Shown one piece after another: positions 1-11,085 of a stretch of 64,000 bases of DNA. The notes beneath the pieces are model-generated. The model worked only from the letters and a program-made list of their open reading frames with translations. It was not told where the DNA came from and did no database searches. A program made the translations under genes and the position numbers. Source of the DNA: Acinetobacter sp. B51(2017) (GTDB lineage Bacteria > Pseudomonadota > Gammaproteobacteria > Pseudomonadales > Moraxellaceae); the NCBI RefSeq assembly GCF_003711395.1, contig NZ_PJRJ01000012.1, positions 21,266 through 85,265 of the forward strand, in the 5' to 3' direction. The first letter of the stretch is position 1; each line of letters opens with the position of its first letter.

Positions 1-1
1 T

Positions 2-1405
<1,404 letters not shown>

Positions 1406-1431
1406 AAAAAATTTTGCCTTGGGTTTAATCT

Positions 1432-1469
1432 CAGTTAGGATGAAGCAAGACTTTACTTCATCCTGACTG
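1432..1469 (+). promoter_or_regulatory. Stem-loop just upstream of nudF
   Basis: CAGTTAGGATGAAG (1432-1445) pairs with CTTCATCCTGACTG (1456-1469) over 14 positions with one G-U wobble and a 10-nt loop. It ends 5 nt before the nudF start and covers the place where a Shine-Dalgarno sequence would be; none is visible there. No U-tract follows on either strand, so it is not a classical terminator. Role unknown: processing site, attenuator of nudF translation or a repeat element. Confidence 0.6.
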
Positions 1470-1474
1470 TACTT

Positions 1475-2095
1475 ATGAATATTATTAAACAGGCCACTTA
1501 TCTTAAAAACGAAGTCCAAATTGAAAAACGTGAAGATGTTTTTCGAGGTTTTATTCAGGTTGAAAAAGTCAGTCTACGTCATCGCTTGTTTGCCCAAGAC
1601 AACTATAGCAAAACCTTACAACGCGAACTCATTCACCGTCCTGAAGCCGCAGGCGTATTGGTATATAACGATGCTGCACAGCAATTTGCACTGATTGAGC
1701 AATTTCGTGTGGGTGCAATCGATGATCAAGATTCACCTTGGCAGCTGGAAATTATTGCTGGCGTATTAGATGGCGATGAACAGCCTGAACAATGTTTAAT
1801 GCGCGAAGCCTTAGAAGAAGCGGGTTGTCATTTATTTGATGTGCAACATTTATTTAGTTTTTATCCTTCTGCGGGTGCATGTTCTGAGCTGTTTCATTTA
1901 TATGTTGCACAAGCCGAATTACCAAAGAGCGGTTCAATTTTTGCTATGCCAGATGAAGGCGAAAACATTCAACTGCACGTATTTGACTATCAAGATATCC
2001 AAACCTTATTAACCACTGGTCGGCTAAAAAACGCGCCAGTCATTATGGCATTGCAATGGTTACAACAACATATTAAAACCCTAAGTCATGTCTAA
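1475..2095 (+). CDS. nudF: ADP-ribose pyrophosphatase, NUDIX family
   Basis: Hydrolyses ADP-ribose to AMP and ribose 5-phosphate. The complete Nudix box G-x5-E-x7-R-E-x2-E-E-x-G is visible around residues 98-119 (GVLDGDE, then REALEEAG). The length of 206 aa and the N-terminal RGFIQVEKVSLRHRLF segment match the E. coli NudF family, and the downstream neighbour cpdA is the same as in E. coli. The ATG at 1475 has no clear ribosome binding site and lies just after a strong stem-loop, so expression may be low or linked to thiC transcription. It ends before the cpdA start chosen here, with only 13 nt between them. Confidence 0.9.
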   Translation: MNIIKQATYLKNEVQIEKREDVFRGFIQVEKVSLRHRLFAQDNYSKTLQRELIHRPEAAGVLVYNDAAQQFALIEQFRVGAIDDQDSPWQLEIIAGVLDGDEQPEQCLMREALEEAGCHLFDVQHLFSFYPSAGACSELFHLYVAQAELPKSGSIFAMPDEGENIQLHVFDYQDIQTLLTTGRLKNAPVIMALQWLQQHIKTLSHV

Positions 2096-2108
2096 GAGGG
2101 GGGCAGAT

Positions 2109-2909
2109 ATGAATAAGCCGTCTTTACTTGCTGATTTAACTCTCATTCAAATTTCTGACACCCATTTAATGGCAGATGCAGCAAGCAACTTTGTCAAAAT
2201 GAACCCAGAACAAAGTTTTTTAAGTGTCTTGGCAGATATTCAACAGCACTATCCACATGCCGATGCTTTATTACATACCGGTGATTTAGCGCAAGAAGCA
2301 TGTAGCGCAACGTATCAACGTTATTTACAGCAGATACAAGCCTTGAACATGCCTTACTTTCAAGTACCGGGTAATCATGATGATGTTGCTTGTTTCCCTT
2401 TTTATCAACAGCACAATGCTGCGCATGCAATTGATTTAGGTACATGGAGTTTAGTGCTATTAAATAGTGCTGTTACAGGTCAGGTTGATGGTTGGGTGGA
2501 TGAAGCTCAACTGCAGCAACTTGAACAGATTTTGGCAGCTCGACCGCAGCAATATATTGTTATTGCCTGCCATCACCACCCTTTTGCGATGCAATCGCAT
2601 TGGATTGATCAACATAAACTCAAAAATTCCGAGGCCTTAACCGATGTTTTAGGTCGCCATCAAAATGTCAAACTGGTGCTGTTTGGACATGTGCACCAAG
2701 AATCGTGCAATACATGGCAACAGATCTCGTTTTTATCTACCCCTTCAACTTGTGTGCAATTTAAACCAAAAAGTACGGACTTTGCCTTAGGTCATGAAGC
2801 CCCTGGTTACAGAGTTTTACAGTTAAAAAGCAACGGTAGCTTTAGTACACAGGTGCATCGACTTACACATCTACAACAGAATATTAATGTTGAAATTTCA
2901 GGTTATTAA
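2109..2909 (+). CDS. cpdA: 3',5'-cyclic AMP phosphodiesterase CpdA
   Basis: Class III cyclic nucleotide phosphodiesterase that lowers cAMP. The metallophosphoesterase motifs appear in order: D-T-H (residues 17-19), G-D-L-A (58-61), G-N-H-D (about 89-92), C-H-H-H-P and a C-terminal G-H-V-H. The longest frame begins at 2088 inside nudF. I prefer the ATG at 2109 because GAGGGGGG (2096-2103) lies about 6 nt upstream of it. That gives 266 aa, the usual size. The order nudF-cpdA is shared with Enterobacteria. Confidence 0.92.
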   Translation: MNKPSLLADLTLIQISDTHLMADAASNFVKMNPEQSFLSVLADIQQHYPHADALLHTGDLAQEACSATYQRYLQQIQALNMPYFQVPGNHDDVACFPFYQQHNAAHAIDLGTWSLVLLNSAVTGQVDGWVDEAQLQQLEQILAARPQQYIVIACHHHPFAMQSHWIDQHKLKNSEALTDVLGRHQNVKLVLFGHVHQESCNTWQQISFLSTPSTCVQFKPKSTDFALGHEAPGYRVLQLKSNGSFSTQVHRLTHLQQNINVEISGY

Positions 2910-3123
2910 CTTTCCATTTTGTTTTTTTTGTTTTAAGTTATGGCTTCCGATGGACACGTGATAATTCGAATCCAAGCATCAAAGACTATTAAAATACAGA
3001 AAAAGTCTATATGATGACGACCCCCGAATAGCACAACGCGATTTGGGGTGGATAACAACATCGCATATCACCATATTTTTTTGTGGGTACAGAGTTACAC
3101 ACATATGATGAGGAATGCCCTAT

Positions 3124-3636
3124 ATGGCGAATGACAACCAAAATCAAGTCTTAGACGAACAAACTGACGTTGTAAAACGTGTACGTAAGACCAAGCCAAA
3201 GGCAACTGAAGGTGGTTCTACTGCTAGCCTATTTGGTATCGAGCCTTATCAGCCTAAGAAAAACGAAGAATACATGTCGGAAGGACAGCTTGAGCATTTC
3301 CGTCAAATTTTATTGGCATGGAAAGCTGAGTTAATGTCTGAAGTGGATCGCACTTTAAATACCATGCAAGACGAAAACACTGCCCTACCTGATGTAAACG
3401 ACCGCGCAACGCAAGAAGAAGAATTTGCGATTGAATTACGTACCCGTGACCGTGAACGTAAATTGATTCGTAAAATTGAGCAATCTATTGAAGCGATTAA
3501 AAACGATGACTATGGTTTCTGCGAAACGTGTGGTATCGAAATCGGTTTACGTCGTTTAGAAGCACGTCCAACTGCGACATTATGTATTGATTGCAAAACT
3601 TTAGCTGAGATTAAAGAAAAGCAAAATAACGGTTAA
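3124..3636 (+). CDS. dksA: RNA polymerase-binding transcription factor DksA
   Basis: Binds the RNA polymerase secondary channel and acts with ppGpp to control rRNA and amino-acid promoters. The coiled-coil tip carries D90-x-x-D93 (PDVNDRA), equivalent to E. coli Asp71 and Asp74. The zinc finger is C133-x2-C136 ... C154-x2-C157. The protein is 170 aa with about 20 more N-terminal residues than the E. coli protein. The start at 3124 is chosen because the AGGA at 3111-3114 is well spaced for it and abuts the earlier ATG at 3115. The gene has its own about 200-bp upstream region, and gluQ follows 2 nt after the stop. Confidence 0.96.
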   Translation: MANDNQNQVLDEQTDVVKRVRKTKPKATEGGSTASLFGIEPYQPKKNEEYMSEGQLEHFRQILLAWKAELMSEVDRTLNTMQDENTALPDVNDRATQEEEFAIELRTRDRERKLIRKIEQSIEAIKNDDYGFCETCGIEIGLRRLEARPTATLCIDCKTLAEIKEKQNNG

Positions 3637-3638
3637 TC

Positions 3639-4559
3639 GTGAGTTTAAGTAATCCCTCCCTGACCCTCCCTTTATTAAAGGGAGGGAAAGACGCAGCGAA
3701 TTACGTGGGTCGGTTTGCGCCCTCGCCAACCGGCCCTTTGCATTTTGGTTCCCTGCTCACTGCAGTGGCAACTTACTGTGATGCGCGCAGCCACAACGGA
3801 CGGTGGTTGGTACGCATCGAAGATACCGATATTCCCCGCATCTATCCCGGAAGTGAAGCGCATATTCTGCGCTGTATTGACGCATTTGGTTTTATCCCTG
3901 ATGAGGAAATTATCTTTCAAAAAGACCGTTTAGATCTCTACGAAAATGTCTTGGCTGAATTACAGGCTCAAGACTTAGTCTATGCCTGCCAATGCACGCG
4001 TAAGATGCTCGGTTCTAATCATATTTATCAAGATAACTGCCGCAATTTACAACTCCCCTTTGCCAACCAAGCCATTCGTTTAAAAGTTGCAGATGTAGAA
4101 ATTTGCTTTACAGATCGCTTACAAGGTCAGCATTGTTCTGCTTTAAAACGCGATTTAGGTGATTTTGTATTAAAGCGCCGTGATGGCATTATTAACTATC
4201 AATTGGCCGTCGTGGTGGATGATTATTTGCAAGGTGTCACCCATGTGGTACGCGGTGCAGATTTACTTGATAACACTGAACGCCAAATTTATCTAGGTGC
4301 TTTACTCGGTTATCCACGCCTTGATTATATGCATTTGCCTTTAGCCATGAATGATCAAGGACAAAAGCTGTCAAAACAAAATCTGGCTCAAGCCCTTGAT
4401 ATCAACCAAGCGCCACAACTGTTACAACAAGCCATTCATGCTTTACAGCAACCGAAAGTGGATACAGATCATCCTGAAATCATGTTAGCGCAAGCCATTG
4501 AACAATGGGATGTGAGCCGTATTCCGCATCAAATTGAGTTACAAGGTCATTACCTATAG
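3639..4559 (+). CDS. gluQ: Glutamyl-Q tRNA(Asp) synthetase
   Basis: Attaches glutamate to the queuosine base of tRNA(Asp). It is a GluRS catalytic-core paralogue without an anticodon-binding domain. The class I signature is HFGS within RFAPSPTGPLHFGSLL, the KMSKS equivalent is KLSKQ, and a C-x-C ... Y-x3-C zinc site lies near residues 112-130. The order dksA-gluQ is conserved in gammaproteobacteria. The only plausible start is GTG at 3639, without a strong ribosome binding site, implying coupling to dksA. The N-terminus has about 15-20 more residues before RFAPSP than E. coli GluQ, and these are encoded by a palindromic repeat (3653-3686). Confidence 0.95.
   Translation: MSLSNPSLTLPLLKGGKDAANYVGRFAPSPTGPLHFGSLLTAVATYCDARSHNGRWLVRIEDTDIPRIYPGSEAHILRCIDAFGFIPDEEIIFQKDRLDLYENVLAELQAQDLVYACQCTRKMLGSNHIYQDNCRNLQLPFANQAIRLKVADVEICFTDRLQGQHCSALKRDLGDFVLKRRDGIINYQLAVVVDDYLQGVTHVVRGADLLDNTERQIYLGALLGYPRLDYMHLPLAMNDQGQKLSKQNLAQALDINQAPQLLQQAIHALQQPKVDTDHPEIMLAQAIEQWDVSRIPHQIELQGHYL
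3653..3687. repeat. Palindromic repeat inside the 5' end of gluQ
   Basis: CCCTCCCTTTA (3664-3674) and TAAAGGGAGGG (3676-3686) form a perfect 11-bp inverted repeat around one base. A partial copy of the left arm, TCCCTCCC, lies just before it at 3653-3660. Elements of this kind, with CCCTCCC/GGGAGGG arms and an AT centre, are familiar to me as short intergenic repeats in Acinetobacter. Here it is read in frame as S-L-T-L-P-L-L-K-G-G in the GluQ N-terminus. In mRNA it forms a stable hairpin 25 nt after the start codon. Confidence 0.65.
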
Positions 4560-4606
4560 CCCCAATTTTTTAGGTTAAGCTGAATCAAAAATAAGGAGAG
4601 AAAATT

Positions 4607-4852
4607 ATGTTTTTTATTTTTGGTGTTGGCCCAAAGACCAAAGTGATCGAAAAAAATATGTTTGTGTGTCCTGTATGTCGCACACATAGCTCGTATGAAT
4701 TGAAACAGCAGCGCAATTATTTTTCTTTATTTTTTATTCCGCTGATTCCATTGTCTAAAGCCAAAGCTGCTTTTGTAAAATGTCTCAATTGTGGTACCCA
4801 AATGCCGAGCGATGTATTGCAACATGCTCAGCAAAAAGGACCATTTGACTAG
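4607..4852 (+). CDS. Small zinc-ribbon protein of unknown function
   Basis: An 81-aa protein with two Cys pairs, VCPVC near residues 21-25 and CLNC near 63-66, spaced as in a zinc ribbon. A hydrophobic patch (FSLFFIPLIPLSKAKAAFVK) separates them. AAGGAGAG at about 4593-4600 lies just upstream of the ATG. Short proteins of this zinc-ribbon type are common in Acinetobacter and related genera, but I know of no assigned function. Its stop overlaps the ftsW stop by 4 bases, the two genes being convergent. Confidence 0.75.
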   Translation: MFFIFGVGPKTKVIEKNMFVCPVCRTHSSYELKQQRNYFSLFFIPLIPLSKAKAAFVKCLNCGTQMPSDVLQHAQQKGPFD

Positions 4853-6045
4853 AAACTCGACTCTTCACGACTCGGGTTAATGCCTTGGGTTTGACTTTCA
4901 ACTTTAAGAACTAAGCTGATCATCACCGCACACATAATTAAGGATGAACCACCATAACTAATAAATGGCAAGGTTAAGCCTTTGGTTGGCAGCAAGCCCA
5001 TATTCATGCCTGCGTTCACTAAGATTTGCAGCAAGAAGATAATCGCCACACCATACACCAAATAGCCAGCACGTAAATACTGGTTGCGTAGCGCGCGGTG
5101 CGCAATCTTAATACAGCACGCCAACATGGTAAAACTTAAGCACATTAAAATCGCAAAGCCAAAGAAGCCAAATTCTTCTGCAAAAATCGCCAGCATAAAG
5201 TCAGTGTGCGCTTCTGGTAGATAAGACATTTTTTGCATACTATGCCCCAAACCAACCCCAAAGAACTCACCGCGACCAAAGGCCATCAATGCATTCGATA
5301 ACTGATAGCCCACACCCAATTGGTCATCCCAGGGATTGGTAAAAGACATTAAACGCTCAAAACGATACGGTTCAAACAAAATTAATGCCACAAAGGCCAG
5401 TAAGATCACCACAAAGGCGACAGCAAATTGAATAATCGGTGCGCCTGCTAAGAAGAAAACACCGAGCATCATTAAGGCAATCACCACGGTTGCACCCAAG
5501 TCAGGCTCTAAAATAATAAAGCCCACGGTCAGCAGCATCACCACACCTAAACGGAATAGACCCGAGAGTTTACTTCTCACCTCTTCTGAACGGCGCACCA
5601 CATAGTCTGCGGTAAAGATTGCCATAGCGACTTTAGCCACTTCCGTGGCTTGTAAGGTAAAGCCTGCCACCCGAATCCAACGCGTTGAACCGTTGACTTC
5701 AGTTCCGACCACCAACACAGCACCCAGTAGTAAAATCGTGGCAATCCAAATACTAAAGGCATTTTTAAACCACATTTCGAGGGGAACACGATAAGCCAAT
5801 AACGCTGCCACAGCGGCAACGATAATGGAAATACCATGACGAATCACATAATGAAATGGATTCTCATGTAAACGATCGGCATACGGCATTGAAGCCGATG
5901 CGACCATAATCGAACCAATACACAGCAAAGCTAATACACAGAAAATTAAGGTATTACGCACCGTAATTTGCTCAGGCACTTTGGGTGCAATCTGGTCATA
6001 GCATTGTTGTATTTTGGCGATGGTTGTCTGAGCAAAGCCCACCAT
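4849..6045 (-). CDS. ftsW: Septal peptidoglycan glycosyltransferase FtsW (SEDS)
   Basis: SEDS-family polymerase that makes septal peptidoglycan with PBP3. The 398-aa protein has about ten hydrophobic segments. The SEDS signature TLPFISYGGSSL is near residues 360-371, and the conserved E-x-G-F loop appears as AEEFGFFGF. The cytoplasmic N-terminus (about 30 aa) precedes the first membrane segment. It follows murD by 18 bp on the same strand, so the pair is an operon, detached from the main dcw cluster as is usual in Acinetobacter. FtsW is preferred over RodA because of its murD partner. Confidence 0.95.
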   Translation of the reverse strand: MVGFAQTTIAKIQQCYDQIAPKVPEQITVRNTLIFCVLALLCIGSIMVASASMPYADRLHENPFHYVIRHGISIIVAAVAALLAYRVPLEMWFKNAFSIWIATILLLGAVLVVGTEVNGSTRWIRVAGFTLQATEVAKVAMAIFTADYVVRRSEEVRSKLSGLFRLGVVMLLTVGFIILEPDLGATVVIALMMLGVFFLAGAPIIQFAVAFVVILLAFVALILFEPYRFERLMSFTNPWDDQLGVGYQLSNALMAFGRGEFFGVGLGHSMQKMSYLPEAHTDFMLAIFAEEFGFFGFAILMCLSFTMLACCIKIAHRALRNQYLRAGYLVYGVAIIFLLQILVNAGMNMGLLPTKGLTLPFISYGGSSLIMCAVMISLVLKVESQTQGINPSREESSF

Positions 6046-6063
6046 ACCTGTTTCCTTTTCTTG

Positions 6064-7428
<1,365 letters not shown>

Positions 7429-7504
7429 TTATCTTGGTTTTTGAACTGGCAAAATGTTAGCACTTTGCCTTTTGCTGTTTCAGCTTTTTTTGTGTCTGGG
7501 CGTA

Positions 7505-7532
7505 AAAAAGCCGCTCAAATGAGCGGCTTTTT
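7505..7532 (-). terminator. Rho-independent terminator of the feo operon
   Basis: The inverted repeat AAAAAGCCGCTCA / TGAGCGGCTTTTT with a 2-nt centre lies just beyond the stop of the last feo-linked gene. U-tracts exist on both strands, but the only gene reading into it is on the minus strand. Confidence 0.9.
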
Positions 7533-7543
7533 CAGCTTGGCAG

Positions 7544-7795
7544 TTACTTCCATTTGACTGCTTGTACAGTAGGCTTTTTAGTTTCTGCCTCATCATCGGC
7601 AGAACAGCCACAGCTACCACCACAGCCTGCTGGCATAGCTGGTTTTAACCATTTGGCTAAACGTGGTAAACCTTGTTTTCCTGCCAAATTGGCGAGACTT
7701 AAAAAGAACTTAAAAGATGTCTTTGGAAACACCTTTTTAAATACCACCAATGTACTCCACAGTACCAATACAGCAATAATTAAACCTTCCACCAT
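7544..7795 (-). CDS. Small FeoB-linked membrane protein with Cys-rich tail
   Basis: An 83-aa protein with one N-terminal membrane segment (residues 3-20, GLIIAVLVLWSTLVVF), a basic middle and a glycine-cysteine cluster, CGGSCGC, near residues 58-64, ending in a charged tail. It starts 18 bp after feoB and is followed by the operon terminator, so it is the third feo gene. It resembles the FeoB-associated Cys-rich membrane proteins found next to feoB in many bacteria. I infer a role in ferrous iron uptake, possibly transient metal binding; no function is proven. It is not E. coli-type FeoC, which is a winged-helix protein. Confidence 0.8.
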   Translation of the reverse strand: MVEGLIIAVLVLWSTLVVFKKVFPKTSFKFFLSLANLAGKQGLPRLAKWLKPAMPAGCGGSCGCSADDEAETKKPTVQAVKWK

Positions 7796-7813
7796 CTTTT
7801 AAGCTCCTATTAT

Positions 7814-9670
7814 TTAAGCAAAGATTTTTGACGCAATTTGATAGGTTAAGAACGACATCAAATAAGCTAAACCAAATAGGTAAACAGTCATAAAGCCGAC
7901 CGTTTTCCATGAACCTGTTTCACGACGCACGGTTGCTAAGGTCGCTAAACAATGTGGCGCATAGATAAACCAAACCAATAATGACAAACCTGTTGCCAAT
8001 GACCAACCTAAGTCACCACCACTGCTGATTAAAGAAGCTAAACCTTCTGACATCGCATCTTCATCAACTGCAGATAATGCATATACGGTACCCAGTGCCG
8101 CAACCACCACTTCACGGGCTGCCATAGCAGGAATTAAGGCAATACAAATCTGCCAGTTAAAACCAAGTGGCGCAAAAATCGGTTGCATCAAATGACCGAG
8201 CATACCCGCAAAAGAATAGTCGATATCAGGTAAAGTTGCGCCATCTGGTGCTTGTGGGAAGGTACATAAGAACCACAGTAAAATAGACAAGGCAAAGATG
8301 ATGCCACCCACACGCTTTAAGAAGATCTTGGCACGATCGAGTAGACCAATCCAAATGTTCTTTAAATCAGGTAAGCGATAACTTGGTAATTCCATCAGTA
8401 GCATATGTTGTGATTTGTCTTTTTGGAAAAACTTCAACACAAACGAAACCACCAACGCACTCACAATCCCCGCCATATACAAAGCAAAGAGCACTAAACC
8501 TTGTAAGTTAAAGATACCCCATACCGTTTGTGCAGGTACAAATGCCGCGATGAGGAGTGCATAAACTGGTAAACGTGCCGAACAAGTCATCAGTGGTGCC
8601 ACAAAAATCGTGGTTAAACGGTCACGCGGATCGCTAATGGTACGTGATGCCATAATGCCGGGAATGGCACAGGCAAAACTTGATAATAACGGAATAAAAG
8701 CACGGCCTGAAAGACCAGCTTTATACATCAGTTTATCGAGTAAAAACGCTGCACGCGGTAAGTAACCTGATTCTTCTAATACCAAAATAAAGAAGAACAG
8801 AATTAAAATTTGTGGCAGGAAAATCACAACCCCACCCGCGCCAGCAATAATTCCATCGACCACTAAACTATTCAGCATTGGATGCGCAATATTCGCGCCA
8901 ATGACTTCACCTAGCCAACCAAATAAAGCATCAATACCATCCATAAATGGTGCTGCCCAAGCAAATACCGCTTGGAAAATTACAAACATCATCACCGCAA
9001 GGCTGACTAAGCCAAGCACTGGATGTAAGAAAATTTTATCTAGGAAATCTGAACGTTTATCGTCTTGTTCTGCATAAACAATAACATCACTGAGCAACTG
9101 TTGTACTTTTTGATGCTGATCGCCTTTTAAACCTGTCAGTTCGGTATTGGGCAGGGAGAATTTACTTTGATCAAGCGCGTGTTTTAAGTTTTCTATGCCA
9201 GATTCACGTACCGCAACACTTTCCACCACAGGCACACCTAAACGCTGTGATAATTTTTGGGTGTTAATTTGCATGCCACGACGACGTGCTTCATCCATCA
9301 TATTCAGTACAATCAGCATTGGGCGGCCAAGCTCAATCATCTCAAGCACTAAACCTAAATGCAGTTTTAAGTTAGTGGCATCCACCACACACAAAAAGGC
9401 ATCTTGTTCGCGCTCTTCACTGAGCTTACCCAGCACTACATCACGGGTGACAGCTTCATCTGGACTGGTTGCATCTAAACTATAGGTACCAGGTAAATCC
9501 AAAACACGTACCGCTTGACCAGAAGGCAAGCTAAAGTTACCTACTTTGCGTTCTACCGTGACGCCCGCATAGTTGCCGACTTTTTGCCGTGTACCAGTTA
9601 AATGGTTAAAAAGAGAGGTTTTACCACAGTTTGGGTTACCAACAAGGGCAATACGTAGCGCATCACTCAT
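7814..9670 (-). CDS. feoB: Ferrous iron transporter FeoB
   Basis: Inner-membrane GTP-dependent Fe2+ transporter. The N-terminal G domain has G1 GNPNCGKT (residues 11-18), G3 DLPGT and G4 NMMD. The membrane half has two gate-type repeats, one with the Cys motif TCSARLPVY near residue 365. At 618 aa it is shorter than E. coli FeoB (773 aa), which is usual for this genus. It overlaps feoA by 4 bases and is probably translated with it. Confidence 0.96.
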   Translation of the reverse strand: MSDALRIALVGNPNCGKTSLFNHLTGTRQKVGNYAGVTVERKVGNFSLPSGQAVRVLDLPGTYSLDATSPDEAVTRDVVLGKLSEEREQDAFLCVVDATNLKLHLGLVLEMIELGRPMLIVLNMMDEARRRGMQINTQKLSQRLGVPVVESVAVRESGIENLKHALDQSKFSLPNTELTGLKGDQHQKVQQLLSDVIVYAEQDDKRSDFLDKIFLHPVLGLVSLAVMMFVIFQAVFAWAAPFMDGIDALFGWLGEVIGANIAHPMLNSLVVDGIIAGAGGVVIFLPQILILFFFILVLEESGYLPRAAFLLDKLMYKAGLSGRAFIPLLSSFACAIPGIMASRTISDPRDRLTTIFVAPLMTCSARLPVYALLIAAFVPAQTVWGIFNLQGLVLFALYMAGIVSALVVSFVLKFFQKDKSQHMLLMELPSYRLPDLKNIWIGLLDRAKIFLKRVGGIIFALSILLWFLCTFPQAPDGATLPDIDYSFAGMLGHLMQPIFAPLGFNWQICIALIPAMAAREVVVAALGTVYALSAVDEDAMSEGLASLISSGGDLGWSLATGLSLLVWFIYAPHCLATLATVRRETGSWKTVGFMTVYLFGLAYLMSFLTYQIASKIFA

Positions 9671-9921
9671 GCGGCAGCTCCTTCAATCTCAATTTTTTCG
9701 GCTTCAACTTTACGTAGTGCGAAGCGGGTAAAACCAATTTGAATTAAAATTGGATCACCACCAAAAATGCCTTTGGTAATGACTTGCACTTGTGTGCCTG
9801 GAATAAAACCTAAGGTTTCTAAACGACTCGCGACGATATCGCTTTGGCTAGTGCCATCCAAAGTACGATGCACTTTGCGAATGATGGCAGTTTGCTTCAC
9901 TTTCAACTCTGACAAACGCAC
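9667..9921 (-). CDS. feoA: Ferrous iron transport accessory protein FeoA
   Basis: An 84-aa SH3-like FeoA protein that assists FeoB. The core is recognisable as LETLGFIPGTQVQVITKGIFGGDPILIQIGFTRFALR-type sequence. It is the first gene of the feoA-feoB-small membrane protein operon and overlaps feoB by 4 bases. A Fur-like box lies 38 bp upstream, consistent with iron repression. Confidence 0.95.
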   Translation of the reverse strand: MRLSELKVKQTAIIRKVHRTLDGTSQSDIVASRLETLGFIPGTQVQVITKGIFGGDPILIQIGFTRFALRKVEAEKIEIEGAAA

Positions 9922-9955
9922 GATTGAATCCTAAATACTTTTGCTCATTATACAA

Positions 9956-9974
9956 ACAAATGAGAATAATTAAC
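9956..9974 (-). promoter_or_regulatory. Candidate Fur box upstream of feoA
   Basis: The core AATGAGAATAATTAA (9959-9973) matches the Fur consensus core AATGATAATCATTAT at 12 of 15 positions; over the 19-mer the match is 13 of 19. It lies 35-53 bp before the feoA start, where Fur would block RNA polymerase. Assigned by eye only. Confidence 0.55.
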
Positions 9975-10088
9975 AAATAAGGTTTGCTTACATTTCGATT
10001 AGCTCTTATATCACATCGACACGTCACAAAAATTACACTAGAGTAGATAATATCTATCAGTTTTATCGCTTTAACAGATTAAAAAAAC

Positions 10089-11009
10089 ATGTCTTTAAAT
10101 AAAAAACCACGCATTCCCGCAGCAGTACACATTCCCGAACATTTAGCTTTTTTGCATGGTTTTCGTGACAATTTAGTCGCGCAAACGGTAAGCCCGCATA
10201 CCCGAAATGCCTATTTATCTGATTTAATTAAACTTGCTGACCTAAATCAAAAAATGCTGCCCGAATGGAGCAGTGATGATATTCAACAGGTATTACTGGC
10301 ATTAAGCCAAAACGGGCAAAGTCCACGCTCTATTGCACGGACTTTATCGGCTTTGCGCTCATTTTTTAAATTTTTACGCGAACAAAAATTACGTAGCGAC
10401 AACCCTGTTGCCAGTCATAAAACCCCAAAAATTGGACGCAACTTACCTAAAGATTTGTCTGAACAAGATGTGGATGCCCTGCTGCAAGCACCAAATATTA
10501 ATAGTGCTTTAGGGTTACGCGACCGTGCCATGTTAGAAGTGTTATATGCCTCAGGTTTAAGGGTATCGGAATTACTCAATTTACGCCTTGATTTAATCAA
10601 TCTCAATCAAGGCTATTTACGTGTCTTAGGTAAAGGCAATAAAGAGCGTTTAGTACCGCTAGGTCAACATGCCTGTATGTGGGTTGAAAAATATTTAAGC
10701 GATGCACGTTCACAGCTATATAAAACTGCCACTGACTTCGTGTTTTTGACCCAACATGGCGGCATTATGAGTCGACAGAATTTTTGGTACGCGATTAAGC
10801 GTTATGCCCTACAAGCAGGTATTCAAGCTGAGCTTTCGCCGCATACACTCAGACACGCCTTTGCTACCCATTTACTCAATCATGGTGCGGACTTACGTGT
10901 GGTGCAAATGCTGCTTGGACATAGTGATTTATCCACCACACAAATCTATACCCATGTGGCGCAAATTAGAATGCAACAGCTACATGCAACTCATCATCCA
11001 CGCGGTTAA
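10089..11009 (+). CDS. xerD: Site-specific tyrosine recombinase XerD
   Basis: Acts with XerC at dif to resolve chromosome dimers. All catalytic residues are present: R158 (GLRVSEL), K182 (GKGNKER), H252-x2-R255 (HTLRHAFATH), H278 (LLGHSDL) and the nucleophile Y287 (IYTHV). XerD is chosen over XerC because of the C-terminus (QLHATHHPRG) and because dsbC follows, as in E. coli xerD-dsbC. The 306 aa include an N-terminal SAM-like core-binding domain at residues 20-105. It is a housekeeping recombinase, not evidence of a mobile element. Confidence 0.94.
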   Translation: MSLNKKPRIPAAVHIPEHLAFLHGFRDNLVAQTVSPHTRNAYLSDLIKLADLNQKMLPEWSSDDIQQVLLALSQNGQSPRSIARTLSALRSFFKFLREQKLRSDNPVASHKTPKIGRNLPKDLSEQDVDALLQAPNINSALGLRDRAMLEVLYASGLRVSELLNLRLDLINLNQGYLRVLGKGNKERLVPLGQHACMWVEKYLSDARSQLYKTATDFVFLTQHGGIMSRQNFWYAIKRYALQAGIQAELSPHTLRHAFATHLLNHGADLRVVQMLLGHSDLSTTQIYTHVAQIRMQQLHATHHPRG

Positions 11010-11085
11010 TCGCAAAAAAATTAGCGTGGCGTGCATTTTTTGTTATGCTGTGCGATCTTTATTTGTCATACAACAAGGGTTAATG

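Noticed and set aside
7554..7802. 82-codon plus-strand frame antisense to the FeoB-linked gene
   Set aside because: The minus-strand gene has an operon position, a membrane segment and a terminator; the antisense frame has no ribosome binding site or motif.
10089..11009. Tyrosine recombinase as a mark of a mobile element
   Set aside because: It is XerD by sequence and by neighbour dsbC; there are no att repeats or cargo genes.
10804..11082. Extended N-terminus of dsbC inside xerD
   Set aside because: The open frame overlaps the catalytic end of xerD and continues through the intergenic region; the signal peptide starts at 11086, so the upstream part is only shadow sequence.
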